Origin: CANNDT01 sp945876205
GTDB taxonomy: Bacteria; Acidobacteriota; Vicinamibacteria; Vicinamibacterales; UBA2999
Assembly: GCA_947503365.1 (NCBI GenBank)
Contig: CANNDT010000003.1
Span: 48,011-112,010 of the forward strand
Direction of reading: 5' to 3'
DNA: 64,000 bases
Under the pieces are notes generated by a model. The model was not told where the DNA came from. It made no database searches and saw only the letters and a list, made by a program, of their open reading frames with translations. Below, piece by piece: positions 15,876 through 25,412 of the stretch (its first letter is position 1; every line of letters starts with the position of its first letter). Made by a program: the position numbers and the translations under genes.

Positions 15876-16684
15876 CTTCGGTAGTCGAACCAGTCTGTCG
15901 AGAAATCGATGACCAGCTTTCTGATCATCATCGCCCGGCCCTGGCCCTGAAACTTCACCGAGACCGGCAGCCACAGGTTCGGCTCGATCTGCCGGCGCGT
16001 GACGCTGACGCGGGTGCCTTTGTTCAACCTGGCGATCAGGCCGTACCCGAACGCGATGTTCTCTATCGCCGTGGCCTCGGCGCGCACGATCTCCTCGAGC
16101 TCTTCGTCCACCCAGAGGTCCCCGACAAAGGAGTGCGCGAGCCGGCCGGCACGCGTCTCCGGCCTGGCGCCGGCGCGCGGGGTGAACTTGACGACGATGA
16201 GCGGTCGACCGGCAACCCATTCGCGCCTGTCGAGTTTGAAGTCGAGCGCGGCGAGGGCGTCGTCGAGCCTGGACCGGCCGGCACGGCGGGCGCCCCCGCG
16301 CGTCCCGAAGCGTTCGACCTCGGCGTTCACGACCGGTTTTCCGTCGCGCTCGATCAGCCGGCGAGTGAATCCCGGTCCGTCGGTCAGCGGCACGACGTCG
16401 TAGACGCGCAGCGGCCCGGTGCCAAGGCGGCCGAAGGGATTGGTGCGAATTTCGCTACGGCGCTCCTTGTAGGCGAAGAAGCGCTGCTCGCGCTCCGCGC
16501 GCGCAAGATTGTCGCGGGTCGCCACGAAGAGCGACTGCTGATCGGGCAGCGGCCCCTCGACTCCGCCCGGGACGCGCCGGGCGTCCTGGGCTGCAGGCAC
16601 GTCACACACCTGCACAAACAGGCACAACGTCACAGCCAGGATAGTTTGCCTCCCGCTTCCCCCTGCCCCCTGCCCCCTGCTCAT
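15863..16684 (-). CDS. Exported hypothetical, outer-membrane lipoprotein-sorting-like fold
   Basis: 273 residues. After a Gly-rich start a hydrophobic run TILAVTLCLFVQVCDVPAAQ forms a signal peptide. The mature protein has repeated antiparallel-strand motifs (LRVYDVVPLTDGPGFTRRLIERDGKPV, LIVVKFTPR, GDLWVDEELEEIVRAEATA) resembling LolA/LolB-type lipoprotein-sorting proteins; this is fold-level inference. The ATG overlaps the aminotransferase stop as ATGA. The first residues are encoded by the CCCCCTG heptamer repeat, so the real start could be a few codons later. The stop lies in the octamer repeat. Confidence 0.7.
   Translation of the reverse strand: MSRGQGAGGSGRQTILAVTLCLFVQVCDVPAAQDARRVPGGVEGPLPDQQSLFVATRDNLARAEREQRFFAYKERRSEIRTNPFGRLGTGPLRVYDVVPLTDGPGFTRRLIERDGKPVVNAEVERFGTRGGARRAGRSRLDDALAALDFKLDRREWVAGRPLIVVKFTPRAGARPETRAGRLAHSFVGDLWVDEELEEIVRAEATAIENIAFGYGLIARLNKGTRVSVTRRQIEPNLWLPVSVKFQGQGRAMMIRKLVIDFSTDWFDYRRVAR
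16659..16680. repeat. CCCCCTG heptamer repeat, three units
   Basis: Three exact 7-nt units next to the junction of the aminotransferase stop and the start of the exported hypothetical; it encodes the first residues of the latter. Confidence 0.65.
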
Positions 16685-17835
16685 ACCTTCCTCAGGCGTT
16701 CGGCGGCCTTTTCGAGAGTCTCGTCGCGCTTGGCGAAGCAGAAGCGGAGCACGGGCCCAGGGTCGACGTCCGCCAGGAAGGGCGAGATCGGAATGGCCGC
16801 GACGCCGTGCTCTTTGATCAGCCGGACGGCAAAATCGCTGTCACGTTCGTCGCTGATCGCCGAGTAGTCGACCATCTGAAAATAGGTGCCGCGGCACGCG
16901 AGCGGCCGAAAACGCGACCCTTCGATGAGCGCCAGAAATCGATCTCGCTTGGCCTGGTAGAACGGCGCCAGCCCCGCGCACTCGGGATCCCGGGCCACGA
17001 ACTCGGCGTAGGCGCGCTGGATCGCGCCGTTGACCGCGAAGGTGATCCACTGGTGGACGCGCGCAATTTCGGCGCTCAGCTCACGCGGCGCGGCGCAATA
17101 GCCGACCTTCCAGCCGGTCGCGTGATAGGTCTTGCCGAATGAGCTGATGACGACCGCGCGCTCGGCGATCTCGGGATAACGCGCCAGGCTCTCGTGACGC
17201 GCACCGTCGAAGACGATGTGCTCGTACACTTCGTCGGCGATCACGACTGCGGCGGTGCCCTGCAGCACGCGGGCAAGCTCGCGAATGTCGTCGCGGTCGA
17301 GCACCATGCCGGTCGGGTTGTGCGGCGCGTTGAGCAGGATCACGCGCGTGCGCGGCGTGATCGCCTTCCGCACATCGTCCCAGTCGATTCGGTAGTCGGG
17401 CCGCCGCAGCGTGACGTAGGTCGGGATGCCGCCGCTCAACTGCACGGCTGGCGCGTAAGAATCGTAGGCGGGCTGGAACAGCAGGACTTCATCGCCGCGA
17501 TGCACCAGTGCGGTCAGCGCCGCAAACAGGCCTTCGGTAGCGCCCGTCGTGACGGTGATTTCATCGGCCGGGTCGTAGCGGCGCCCATAGAGCCGCTCGA
17601 TCTTGCGGGACAGCGCTTCGCGCAGCGCGAACACACCGGGCATCGGCGCGTACTGGTTGTGGCCCTCGCGCATGAAGCGCGCGACCGTCTCGACGAGCTC
17701 AGGCGAGGTGTCGAAGTCGGGGAAGCCCTGCGAGAGATTGATCGCACCGTGCTCCTCGGCCAGGCGCGACATCACGGAGAAGATGCTCACGCCGCTCGAA
17801 GGAAGCTTCGACTGCACGGTCTGGATGCCAGCCAC
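16681..17835 (-). CDS. PLP-dependent aminotransferase class I (methionine aminotransferase/YbdL-like)
   Basis: 384 residues, fold-type I. The PLP lysine is in SSFGKTYHATGWKVGYC near residue 235; NAPHNPTG and DEVYEHIVFD are the usual cofactor-binding motifs, and INLSQGFPDFDTSP is the family's N-terminal signature. Closest in pattern to YbdL/MtnE-type methionine or kynurenine aminotransferases, which return the keto acid of methionine salvage to methionine. Substrate cannot be fixed from sequence. It overlaps the next gene by ATGA. Confidence 0.88.
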   Translation of the reverse strand: MAGIQTVQSKLPSSGVSIFSVMSRLAEEHGAINLSQGFPDFDTSPELVETVARFMREGHNQYAPMPGVFALREALSRKIERLYGRRYDPADEITVTTGATEGLFAALTALVHRGDEVLLFQPAYDSYAPAVQLSGGIPTYVTLRRPDYRIDWDDVRKAITPRTRVILLNAPHNPTGMVLDRDDIRELARVLQGTAAVVIADEVYEHIVFDGARHESLARYPEIAERAVVISSFGKTYHATGWKVGYCAAPRELSAEIARVHQWITFAVNGAIQRAYAEFVARDPECAGLAPFYQAKRDRFLALIEGSRFRPLACRGTYFQMVDYSAISDERDSDFAVRLIKEHGVAAIPISPFLADVDPGPVLRFCFAKRDETLEKAAERLRKV

Positions 17836-17858
17836 GTGCTCCTATTATGCGCAAACCG

Positions 17859-18104
17859 TCATTCGAGCCATTGAAATGGCTTTAGCGAGATGAGCGGATA
17901 CTTGCGGCGAAGCGCAATCACGCGGTCGCTGTAGCCCTGCTTGGGAATCTCCCGCCGGACCAGGCGATCGCGGAGGCGGCGCAGCTCGTGGCGGTAGAGG
18001 TCGCTCACGAATTCATGGACCAGTTCGGGGGCGGTCGTCGGTTTCGGTTGAACGCCGTGGGCCCAGAGCTGGTCGAGGACGTCCGGCCGATAGCGGTAGC
18101 TCAT
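17859..18104 (-). CDS. Small conserved hypothetical
   Basis: 81 residues from the ATG at 18104 (MSYRYRPDVLDQLWAHGV); a start at 18134 would overlap the gene upstream. A predicted helical, charged protein: YRPDVLDQL, TAPELVHEFVSDLYRHELRRLRDRLVRREIP, then KYPLISLKPFQWLE. I do not know a named family. It sits 4 bp after the preceding stop, so it is co-transcribed with the exported TPR-like protein. Confidence 0.6.
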   Translation of the reverse strand: MSYRYRPDVLDQLWAHGVQPKPTTAPELVHEFVSDLYRHELRRLRDRLVRREIPKQGYSDRVIALRRKYPLISLKPFQWLE

Positions 18105-18108
18105 CGCG

Positions 18109-18690
18109 TCATCGAGCCGCCGCGGCGCGAGCAAGTCCGGCGACGACCCGCGGCGTCATCCCGACGAGGCTTGCTGCCCTGGTGAAGGCGGCGTGCGCGT
18201 CTTCGTAGCGATGCACCTGCAGCCACAGCTCCCCGCTGATTTCGACGGCGCTGAGCACCGGGGCGGCAGGCTGGCCGGATGCCCTCAGCAGGTTGTCGAT
18301 ACGCTCGGCCTGATCGAGGTACAGCGCCATCTCGTCACGCTCGCTCTGGGCGGCAGCCGCCGCGGCATGAAGCACCAGCCGCGCGACCTCCGCAGGACCG
18401 GGCCGGCCCTGGCCGAGCCGCTCGAGCGAGCCGATCGCGCTGTGCACCGGGAGGAGCGACTCTGGAGGTGCGCCCTGTCGAAACGCTTCCTTCGCATCGA
18501 TCAGGCCGCGCAGGTAGATGGCGCCGACTTCGGCCTCGGCACATCCGCGGCTTGCTGCGTCGCGGAGCGCATCGGCGGCCGTTGACAGGTCCGGTTCCTG
18601 TGCGCGCGCGACGGCTTGCGACACGAGCGCCCGCGCCTCTGGCGGACACGGCATCTGCGCAGCCATGAGGAAGAGCACGAGCGCGCCCAT
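18109..18690 (-). CDS. Exported alpha-helical repeat protein, hypothetical
   Basis: 193 residues. A short hydrophobic start MGALVLFLMAAQM looks like a signal peptide. The rest is Ala-rich helices with TPR-like spacing (ALRDAASRGCAEAEVGAIYLRGL, then YEDAHAAFTRAASLVGMTP at the end). No catalytic motif. It lies 9 bp after the FAD oxidoreductase gene's end on the same strand. Function unknown. Confidence 0.65.
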   Translation of the reverse strand: MGALVLFLMAAQMPCPPEARALVSQAVARAQEPDLSTAADALRDAASRGCAEAEVGAIYLRGLIDAKEAFRQGAPPESLLPVHSAIGSLERLGQGRPGPAEVARLVLHAAAAAAQSERDEMALYLDQAERIDNLLRASGQPAAPVLSAVEISGELWLQVHRYEDAHAAFTRAASLVGMTPRVVAGLARAAAAR

Positions 18691-18699
18691 CAGTTGAGT

Positions 18700-20142
18700 C
18701 TAGCGCCGTGTGAGGCGGAAGTAATACTCCAGGAGGCGGCGGAGGCGCGGGGTGAGGCCCTGCCGCCGGTAGCTGTCCCCCGCTTTTCTCAGCGCCTCCG
18801 ACACCGTCGGATACGGAAAGATGACCGCCGAGAAATCGCCGACGCTGCCGCCGCGCCGCATCACGTCGACCACATGGCCGATCAGCTCGCCCGCGTGCGG
18901 CGCCACGATCGTCGCGCCGATGATGCGGCCCTGCTGGTGGTGGATGCGGACGAAGCCGTCCGTGTCCTCGTCCACGATCGCGCGATCCACGTCCGCAAGC
19001 GGGATGGTGATCGCCTGGCCTGACGAGACGCCGACGTGCGCGACTTCCGGGAATGTATAGGTGCACCACGGGATGACCAGGGCGCTCGCCCGGCGGCGGC
19101 CGAAGAACAGCGCGTTCTGGATCACGACGCGCGCCATGGCGTCGGCGGCGTGCGTGAACTTGAAGGAGGAGCAGACGTCGCCGGCCGCGTAGACGCGAGC
19201 GTTCGAGGTCCGCAGGTGATCGTCGACCTCGAGGCCTGACGGCCCGGCGTTGATGCCCGCGGCTTCGAGGTTGAGTCCTTCAAGATTCGGCATGCGCCCG
19301 GTCGCGACCAGAATCACATCCGCCGCAGAGGTGAGGGAAGTCAGAGGCGGACCGCCAGGTCCGCCTGAGCCGGTCACCAGCGTGACGCCGGCGCGTTCGA
19401 GCCGGGCCGCGATGATGCGCGAGGCATCCTCGTCCTCGCGCGAGAGCACGCGTGCCGCCGAATCGACGAGCGTCACCCGCGAGCCGAGCAGCGCGAATGC
19501 CTGGGCCATCTCGCAGCCGATGGGTCCCCCGCCGATGACGAGGAGATGCCGTGGTTGTGACGTCAGCGAGAAGATGTTCTCGCTCGTGAAATACGAGATG
19601 CCGGCGAGCTCTGGAATCGCCGGCGCCGAGGGCCTTCCGCCGGTCGCGATGACCGCGCGGCGGAATCGAAGCGTGCGCCCGTCCACTGCGATGGTCCGGG
19701 AGCCCGAGAACGACGCCTGGCCGAGGAAGACGTCGACGCCAAGCGACGCGAGGCGTGCGGCCGAGTCGTTGTGCGCGATGTCGGCGCGCCGCGCGCGGAG
19801 GCGAGTCATGACCGCACCGAAGTCCACGTCGGTTGTCGTGCGGACGCCGACCGCCGCCCCGGCGCGCGCGTCATGCACCGCGCGGGCGGATCGCAACAGC
19901 GCCTTCGACGGCACGCAGCCGGTATTCAGGCAATCGCCGCCGAGCAGCGCGCGCTCCACCAGCGCCACGCGCGCGCCAAGCCCCGCCGCGCCGGCCGCGC
20001 ACACCAGTCCAGCCGTGCCGCCGCCGATCACGACCAGATCGTAAATCGGCGCCGGCTCAGGATTGTTCCAGTTGTCGGGATGAACGTGGGCGAGAAGCCG
20101 CTGATTGTGCTCGTCGAACGGCGCAATCAGCGGCTCTGTCAC
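18700..20142 (-). CDS. Mercuric reductase-like/pyridine nucleotide-disulfide oxidoreductase with in-frame palindrome
   Basis: 480 residues. FAD site VVIGGGTAGLVCA (about 36-48), redox-active GGDCLNTGCVPSK (about 68-80), NAD(P) site VIGGGPIGCEMAQA and second FAD motif VYAAGDV. The C-terminal interface has FPYPTVSEAL, with Tyr where lipoamide dehydrogenases have the catalytic His, as in MerA; but the paired C-terminal Cys of true mercuric reductases are absent. So its substrate is unknown. Between GVTLVTG and ADVILVATGR the usual two beta-strands are missing and are replaced by SGGPGGPPLTSLTSA, encoded partly by the palindrome at 19345. It may be damaged or altered. Confidence 0.85.
   Translation of the reverse strand: MTEPLIAPFDEHNQRLLAHVHPDNWNNPEPAPIYDLVVIGGGTAGLVCAAGAAGLGARVALVERALLGGDCLNTGCVPSKALLRSARAVHDARAGAAVGVRTTTDVDFGAVMTRLRARRADIAHNDSAARLASLGVDVFLGQASFSGSRTIAVDGRTLRFRRAVIATGGRPSAPAIPELAGISYFTSENIFSLTSQPRHLLVIGGGPIGCEMAQAFALLGSRVTLVDSAARVLSREDEDASRIIAARLERAGVTLVTGSGGPGGPPLTSLTSAADVILVATGRMPNLEGLNLEAAGINAGPSGLEVDDHLRTSNARVYAAGDVCSSFKFTHAADAMARVVIQNALFFGRRRASALVIPWCTYTFPEVAHVGVSSGQAITIPLADVDRAIVDEDTDGFVRIHHQQGRIIGATIVAPHAGELIGHVVDVMRRGGSVGDFSAVIFPYPTVSEALRKAGDSYRRQGLTPRLRRLLEYYFRLTRR
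19345..19366. repeat. 9-4-9 palindrome inside a coding sequence
   Basis: Arms AGGCGGACC and GGTCCGCCT around GCCA. The identical arms occur at 59773-59794, in noncoding DNA. Here it is in frame and codes for Gly/Pro-rich residues (GGPGGPP) in the FAD oxidoreductase. Confidence 0.8.
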
Positions 20143-20148
20143 GGCTTC

Positions 20149-20170
20149 ACTGCTTACTGCCTACTGCCTA

Positions 20171-20172
<2 letters not shown>
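20149..20172. repeat. ACTGCCT heptamer repeat, three units
   Basis: ACTGCTT, ACTGCCT, ACTGCCT and a partial ACT, touching the ahcY stop codon at 20171. The same heptamer recurs at 36885-36905 touching the glutamine synthetase stop. Confidence 0.75.
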
Positions 20173-21670
<1,498 letters not shown>

Positions 21671-21684
21671 TGTTTCCTCTCTCT

Positions 21685-21706
21685 CGCGGGGGCTGAAGCC
21701 CCCGCG
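21685..21706. repeat. 9-4-9 palindrome between regulator and ahcY
   Basis: Perfect arms CGCGGGGGC and GCCCCCGCG around TGAA, 14 bp upstream of the ahcY start. Could act as an attenuator or processing site in the regulator-ahcY transcript. Confidence 0.65.
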
Positions 21707-21734
21707 CTACTGGCGATTAGTTACGAGCGTGGAG

Positions 21735-21756
21735 CGCGCATGCTTTAGCGTGCGCG
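21735..21756. repeat. 9-4-9 palindrome overlapping the regulator stop codon
   Basis: Arms CGCGCATGC and GCGTGCGCG (one mismatch) around TTTA. The TAA stop of the ArsR-methyltransferase gene lies in it. Confidence 0.6.
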
Positions 21757-22680
21757 GGTGGCAACGGCCACGAACAGCGCGGGGCCCTTCGCATCGGGAT
21801 CAACGGGCAACGACCTGACGCGAACATCATCGAATCCCGCTGCCGTCAGATACCGCGAGACTTGTTTCTCCGAAAACCCGAGCCACACGTGGCCCATCTG
21901 CTGCTGATACTCGACCCGGTCGTGCGGCTGCATGTCGACGATCAGGATGCGACCGCCCGGCGTGAGGACACGCGAGACCTCGCCGAGCGCGCGCGCCGGA
22001 TCCGGCGAGTAATGCAGCACCAGCGACATCATCGCGGCGTCGAGCTCCTCGGCCTGGAGCGGCAGCGTCTCGAGCTCGCCTCTCCTGAGGTCCACGTTCG
22101 GCACGCCGGTCAGGCGCAGTCGCGCGGCGTCGAGCATCTCCGTGGAGCTGTCGACGGCGACAACCCGGCGCACGTGCGGCGCGATCGTTTCGGTGAGCTG
22201 CCCCGTTCCGCATCCGAGGTCGCCAACCACGAGCGTCGGATCGATCAGCCCAAGCACAGCCCAGAGATAAAACGTGTCGCCGAAGAGCCCCTCGCGCAGG
22301 TGGTCCCAGCCACCGGCGGCCGTGGCGAAAAACTCTTCCGACTTCGCGCGGCGGCGGGCGACGACGCCGCGGACGCGCTGCTCGTCATGTTCGGCTGCGC
22401 GGGTGGAGGCGACCTGCTCGCGAATCAGCGGCCAGAGCCGGCTGGCGGCGGCGTCCAGGTCGTCGAGCGGCATGCTGTAGAACCGGCTGGTGCCGTCACG
22501 CCGCGACGTCACCCAGTCGTCGTCCGCGAGCGTCTTCAGGTGGCGGCTGACGCTGGACTGCGGCATCTGCAGCACGGCGCAGAGCTCCGAGACCGTCAGC
22601 TCATGCTTTTCGAGAAGCAGGAGTATCCGGCAGCGGGTCGTGTCCGCCAGCGCCGTCATGTGCTCGAGAATAGCAACCAT
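21745..22680 (-). CDS. ArsR-family regulator fused to a methyltransferase domain (SahR-like)
   Basis: 311 residues from the ATG at 22680; the open frame upstream is promoter. Residues 1-90 are an ArsR winged helix (ALADTTRCRILLLLEKHELTVSELC, PQSSVSRHLKTLADDDWV). The rest is a class I SAM methyltransferase fold: VVGDLGCGTGQLTE is motif I and VVAVDSSTEMLD motif II. In characterised SahR of Proteobacteria an ArsR domain joined to a methylase-related domain senses SAH and represses SAM-cycle genes. Its place directly upstream of ahcY strongly suggests the same role. Whether the domain keeps catalytic activity is unknown. Confidence 0.9.
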   Translation of the reverse strand: MVAILEHMTALADTTRCRILLLLEKHELTVSELCAVLQMPQSSVSRHLKTLADDDWVTSRRDGTSRFYSMPLDDLDAAASRLWPLIREQVASTRAAEHDEQRVRGVVARRRAKSEEFFATAAGGWDHLREGLFGDTFYLWAVLGLIDPTLVVGDLGCGTGQLTETIAPHVRRVVAVDSSTEMLDAARLRLTGVPNVDLRRGELETLPLQAEELDAAMMSLVLHYSPDPARALGEVSRVLTPGGRILIVDMQPHDRVEYQQQMGHVWLGFSEKQVSRYLTAAGFDDVRVRSLPVDPDAKGPALFVAVATRAR

Positions 22681-22727
22681 CCGTATATCCGGATGTAACG
22701 CTATATCAACGATCGCAGATTCGTCAA
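22678..22727 (-). promoter_or_regulatory. Promoter and dyad operator of the SahR-like regulator/ahcY
   Basis: Minus strand: -35 TTGACG (22722-22727), 16-bp spacer, -10 TATAGC (22700-22705). The predicted transcription start falls in a perfect dyad, arms CATCCG and CGGATG separated by GATATA (22678-22695), whose last three bases are the start codon. Binding there would block both initiation and the start codon region. Promoter and operator are read from sequence; regulation is inference. Confidence 0.6.
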
Positions 22728-22758
22728 CCCTTGAGTGCGCCCTTCCTGGGCCCTTCAC

Positions 22759-22801
22759 TGGGGTCTGACCCCAATCCGGGTCCGGATGGGGTCAGACCCC
22801 A
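22759..22801. terminator. Nested inverted repeat after the DUF5916 gene
   Basis: Two small palindromes, GGGGTCTGACCCC (22760-22772) and GGGGTCAGACCCC (22788-22800), are themselves arms of a larger hairpin of about 20 bp with a 2-3-nt loop. It begins 14 bp after the DUF5916 stop on the minus strand and separates it from the regulator promoter. No T-run. Confidence 0.65.
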
Positions 22802-22814
22802 CGAGGCGGATGAC

Positions 22815-25376
22815 CTAATCGGGGGAAAACCAGTAGCTCATTTTCATGGCGAAGTAGTTGTCACCCCGAGCGCCCAGGGAACGGAACATGTCCGAGGCCG
22901 ACGCGCGGGAACGGAAGAGCTCATCGGCCTCGCGATCCTGCTGCCACACCAGGTACAGGGTGCTGCCCGGCCGCCATTCCCAGCGCAGAACGAGATTGCT
23001 TCGAAACGACCGCACGTTGAAATCGAGCTCCTCGTGGAGGTCCAGCGCCGCGCGATCCACCGGCAGCAACGCGCGGCTCCGTGGCGCGAGCAACTCGCCC
23101 AGCCGGTCGTAGCGCCCGCTTGCCGCAAACGGTTCCCCGTAGAAGTCGAGGTTCAAGTCAGGCTTGAACGTGTAGTTGAGACGCACCTGCGTGGAATAGG
23201 TGGAGCGATCGATGTGGCCGAAGATGTAGCGGTTGCCGAAGGTGGCGGCGCGCCCGCCGCCCAGCGTGGCGACGTACTGCTGCGTCTCGACCTCGCGCTC
23301 GTACTTCGGTGTAATCGAAAGCTGCCACTGCGGCCCTGGACGAGCGGTCAGGCCCGCCTCGGTGGAATAGATGAGCCCCCCGCCCTCGGTGCGGCCATAC
23401 ACGATCGTCGCTTCGCCGCGCGTTTGCGACGACTCGCTGGTTTCGAGCTCGAGCGTCGTGCCCCACGAGGGCGGCCGCTCCATCGATGGCCCGCCGCGCG
23501 TCAACCGCATGTCCTGCCTGCGGAAGTCATACGTGGTGGTGAGATCGGCCTGCCAGAAGTTCCGCAGGGTCACGCTGCCATTGGTGATGATCCGCGACGT
23601 CTGGTGATCGCCGCCGAAGTTCCATTCCTGCTCCTGCCCCAGGGTGAACGAATACTCCCGGTACCACGCCCCGGGCGTCGTCTCCTGGTACTCCACTTCC
23701 CCGTTCAGCAGGACGCCGTCGCCCGTCGTCAGCCTGCCGATATCGTTGGTCTCGAACTCGGGCGACTCGAACGCCGCTTCCGTCTCGAACGTCCAGTGCC
23801 GCGCGTTCTGCCGCTCGAAGGCCACGCCTCCCTTGGCACCCGACATCGAGGTTCGCAAAGGATCGAACCTCACGTAGTCCACGTCAGGCCGCTGAAAGTA
23901 GCGCGCGCTCGATCGCTGGAGACGCTGCAGCACGGATGCCTCGCCGTCGACGTGCGTCACACCCATGTATCCCTGCAGCTCGAAGTCGCCGAATCGCAGG
24001 ACCGAATCGCCGCTCAACGTCAGGGCGTTGCGCGTGAGGAGCGCCGTCAGCGGATCACCCGGCGAGAGCTGCCGGTGCACGGTCGTCGCCATCAGGCCGA
24101 CCGTCGATCCCGGCGGCCCGAACTCCTGCTCGACGCGCGCCACGCCCCACGCCGTCCGCGGGGCGACCTGGGTACGCCCGAACTGAAGGTTGTTGAAGAT
24201 CCGCGCCGACTCCTCGTCGGTCACCGCGCCAAGCATGCCGATCGACGTCCCCGACGACAGGCGGCCTGTCAGCTTGGCCGCGCCGAGGATGGTGGTGGTG
24301 CCGGGAAAGTCGACGAACTCACCGGTCGCCCGTCCGGTCGGTGCCGCACCGATGCGCCGCGAGTAGAAGTAGTTGTTGACGTTGCCGGTCAGCAGATTTG
24401 CGCCCTCGACGAAGAACGGACGGCGCTCGTCGAAGAACGTTTCGAAGGCCGAGAGATTGACTTCCGCCGGATCGGCTTCGACCTGTCCGAAGTCGGGATC
24501 CACGGTGGCCTCGAGCGTCAGGTTCGAGCCCAGCCCCAACTTCACGTCCGCGCCCACGCGGCCGGTGAGATTCGCGCCGCCGCTGAAGGGATCACCGGGA
24601 TCGCGCTCGCCGACGAGGCGTGAGTTGCTGGCGACATACGGGAGGATCTCGAGCCGGCGCCGCGGACGGATGCCGTCGATGCCGGTGAGGTTGCCGAAGA
24701 GCGAGGCCCAACGCTCGTCGGTGCGGCGCACCGGCGCCCAGAACACCTCCTCGTTGCGCGAAGGCACCCATCGGCGCACGTTCAGTCCCCACATCTGCGG
24801 GGTGCGCTCGTTGAAACGCAGCTGCGCGAACGGAATCCAGAGCTCTGCGGTCCACCCCTGGCCGTCAATCGCCGTCCGCGCCTGCCAGACCGGATTGAAC
24901 GTCTCGTCCTCGTTCCAGTCGTCATCGCTCGCGTGATAGAAATCGATCCGGACGCCGGTCGCCGTCACGCCGAATGTGGACGCCGTGCGGCGGTCGAGGT
25001 AGGTGTCGAGCGAGATGTTCAGATGCTCGGCCTGATCGCCTTCGTCGCGGCGGCCGAGCGGGGCCTGGATGGGCTCGGCGGAAAACATCCGCGCGCCGAC
25101 ATAGAGCGCGCCCTCGTCATAGGCGAGCCTGATCTCCATGCGGTCGCTTGCCGGTGCGCCTTCGCTCGGCTCTTTCTGCACGAAGTCCGTGAGCGGCGCG
25201 ACGCCGCGCCAGGCGTCCTCGTCAAGATGACCGTCGACGCGAATCGCGCCGGCGGCGACGCGAACCGCCTGCGCCTCCTTGCGAGGAGGTTCCTGGGCAA
25301 GTGCGGGAGACACCAGAACACCGGGGAGCAGCGCTCCCAGGCAAAGAGATAGGTATATGAAATGGAGCTGCGGCAT
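22815..25376 (-). CDS. Carbohydrate-binding (CBM9-like)/DUF5916 outer-membrane protein
   Basis: 853 residues with a signal peptide ending at PALAQ. Residues about 35-220 match the CBM9-like domain of DUF5916 proteins (IRVDGHLDEDAWRGVAPLTDFVQKEP, then GWTAELWIPFAQLRF). The remainder has repeated amphipathic beta-strands (for example FEVEFF-like GNVNNYFYSRRIG and FFDERRPFFVEGANL) and ends in aromatic SYWFSPD, as expected for a beta-barrel in the outer membrane. These proteins are widespread in Acidobacteriota, Bacteroidota and Gemmatimonadota; their substrate is unknown. Confidence 0.9.
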   Translation of the reverse strand: MPQLHFIYLSLCLGALLPGVLVSPALAQEPPRKEAQAVRVAAGAIRVDGHLDEDAWRGVAPLTDFVQKEPSEGAPASDRMEIRLAYDEGALYVGARMFSAEPIQAPLGRRDEGDQAEHLNISLDTYLDRRTASTFGVTATGVRIDFYHASDDDWNEDETFNPVWQARTAIDGQGWTAELWIPFAQLRFNERTPQMWGLNVRRWVPSRNEEVFWAPVRRTDERWASLFGNLTGIDGIRPRRRLEILPYVASNSRLVGERDPGDPFSGGANLTGRVGADVKLGLGSNLTLEATVDPDFGQVEADPAEVNLSAFETFFDERRPFFVEGANLLTGNVNNYFYSRRIGAAPTGRATGEFVDFPGTTTILGAAKLTGRLSSGTSIGMLGAVTDEESARIFNNLQFGRTQVAPRTAWGVARVEQEFGPPGSTVGLMATTVHRQLSPGDPLTALLTRNALTLSGDSVLRFGDFELQGYMGVTHVDGEASVLQRLQRSSARYFQRPDVDYVRFDPLRTSMSGAKGGVAFERQNARHWTFETEAAFESPEFETNDIGRLTTGDGVLLNGEVEYQETTPGAWYREYSFTLGQEQEWNFGGDHQTSRIITNGSVTLRNFWQADLTTTYDFRRQDMRLTRGGPSMERPPSWGTTLELETSESSQTRGEATIVYGRTEGGGLIYSTEAGLTARPGPQWQLSITPKYEREVETQQYVATLGGGRAATFGNRYIFGHIDRSTYSTQVRLNYTFKPDLNLDFYGEPFAASGRYDRLGELLAPRSRALLPVDRAALDLHEELDFNVRSFRSNLVLRWEWRPGSTLYLVWQQDREADELFRSRASASDMFRSLGARGDNYFAMKMSYWFSPD

Positions 25377-25412
25377 GAGGTACGGGTATTACGCCGCCTG
25401 CCGCCGTTCCGC

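Noticed and set aside
18700..20142. Mercury resistance (merA)
   Set aside because: No C-terminal vicinal cysteines, no HMA domain and no other mer genes.
21671..21744. SAH riboswitch upstream of ahcY
   Set aside because: The 74-bp gap is taken up by two simple palindromes and lacks SAH-riboswitch structure; control by the SahR-like protein is a better explanation.
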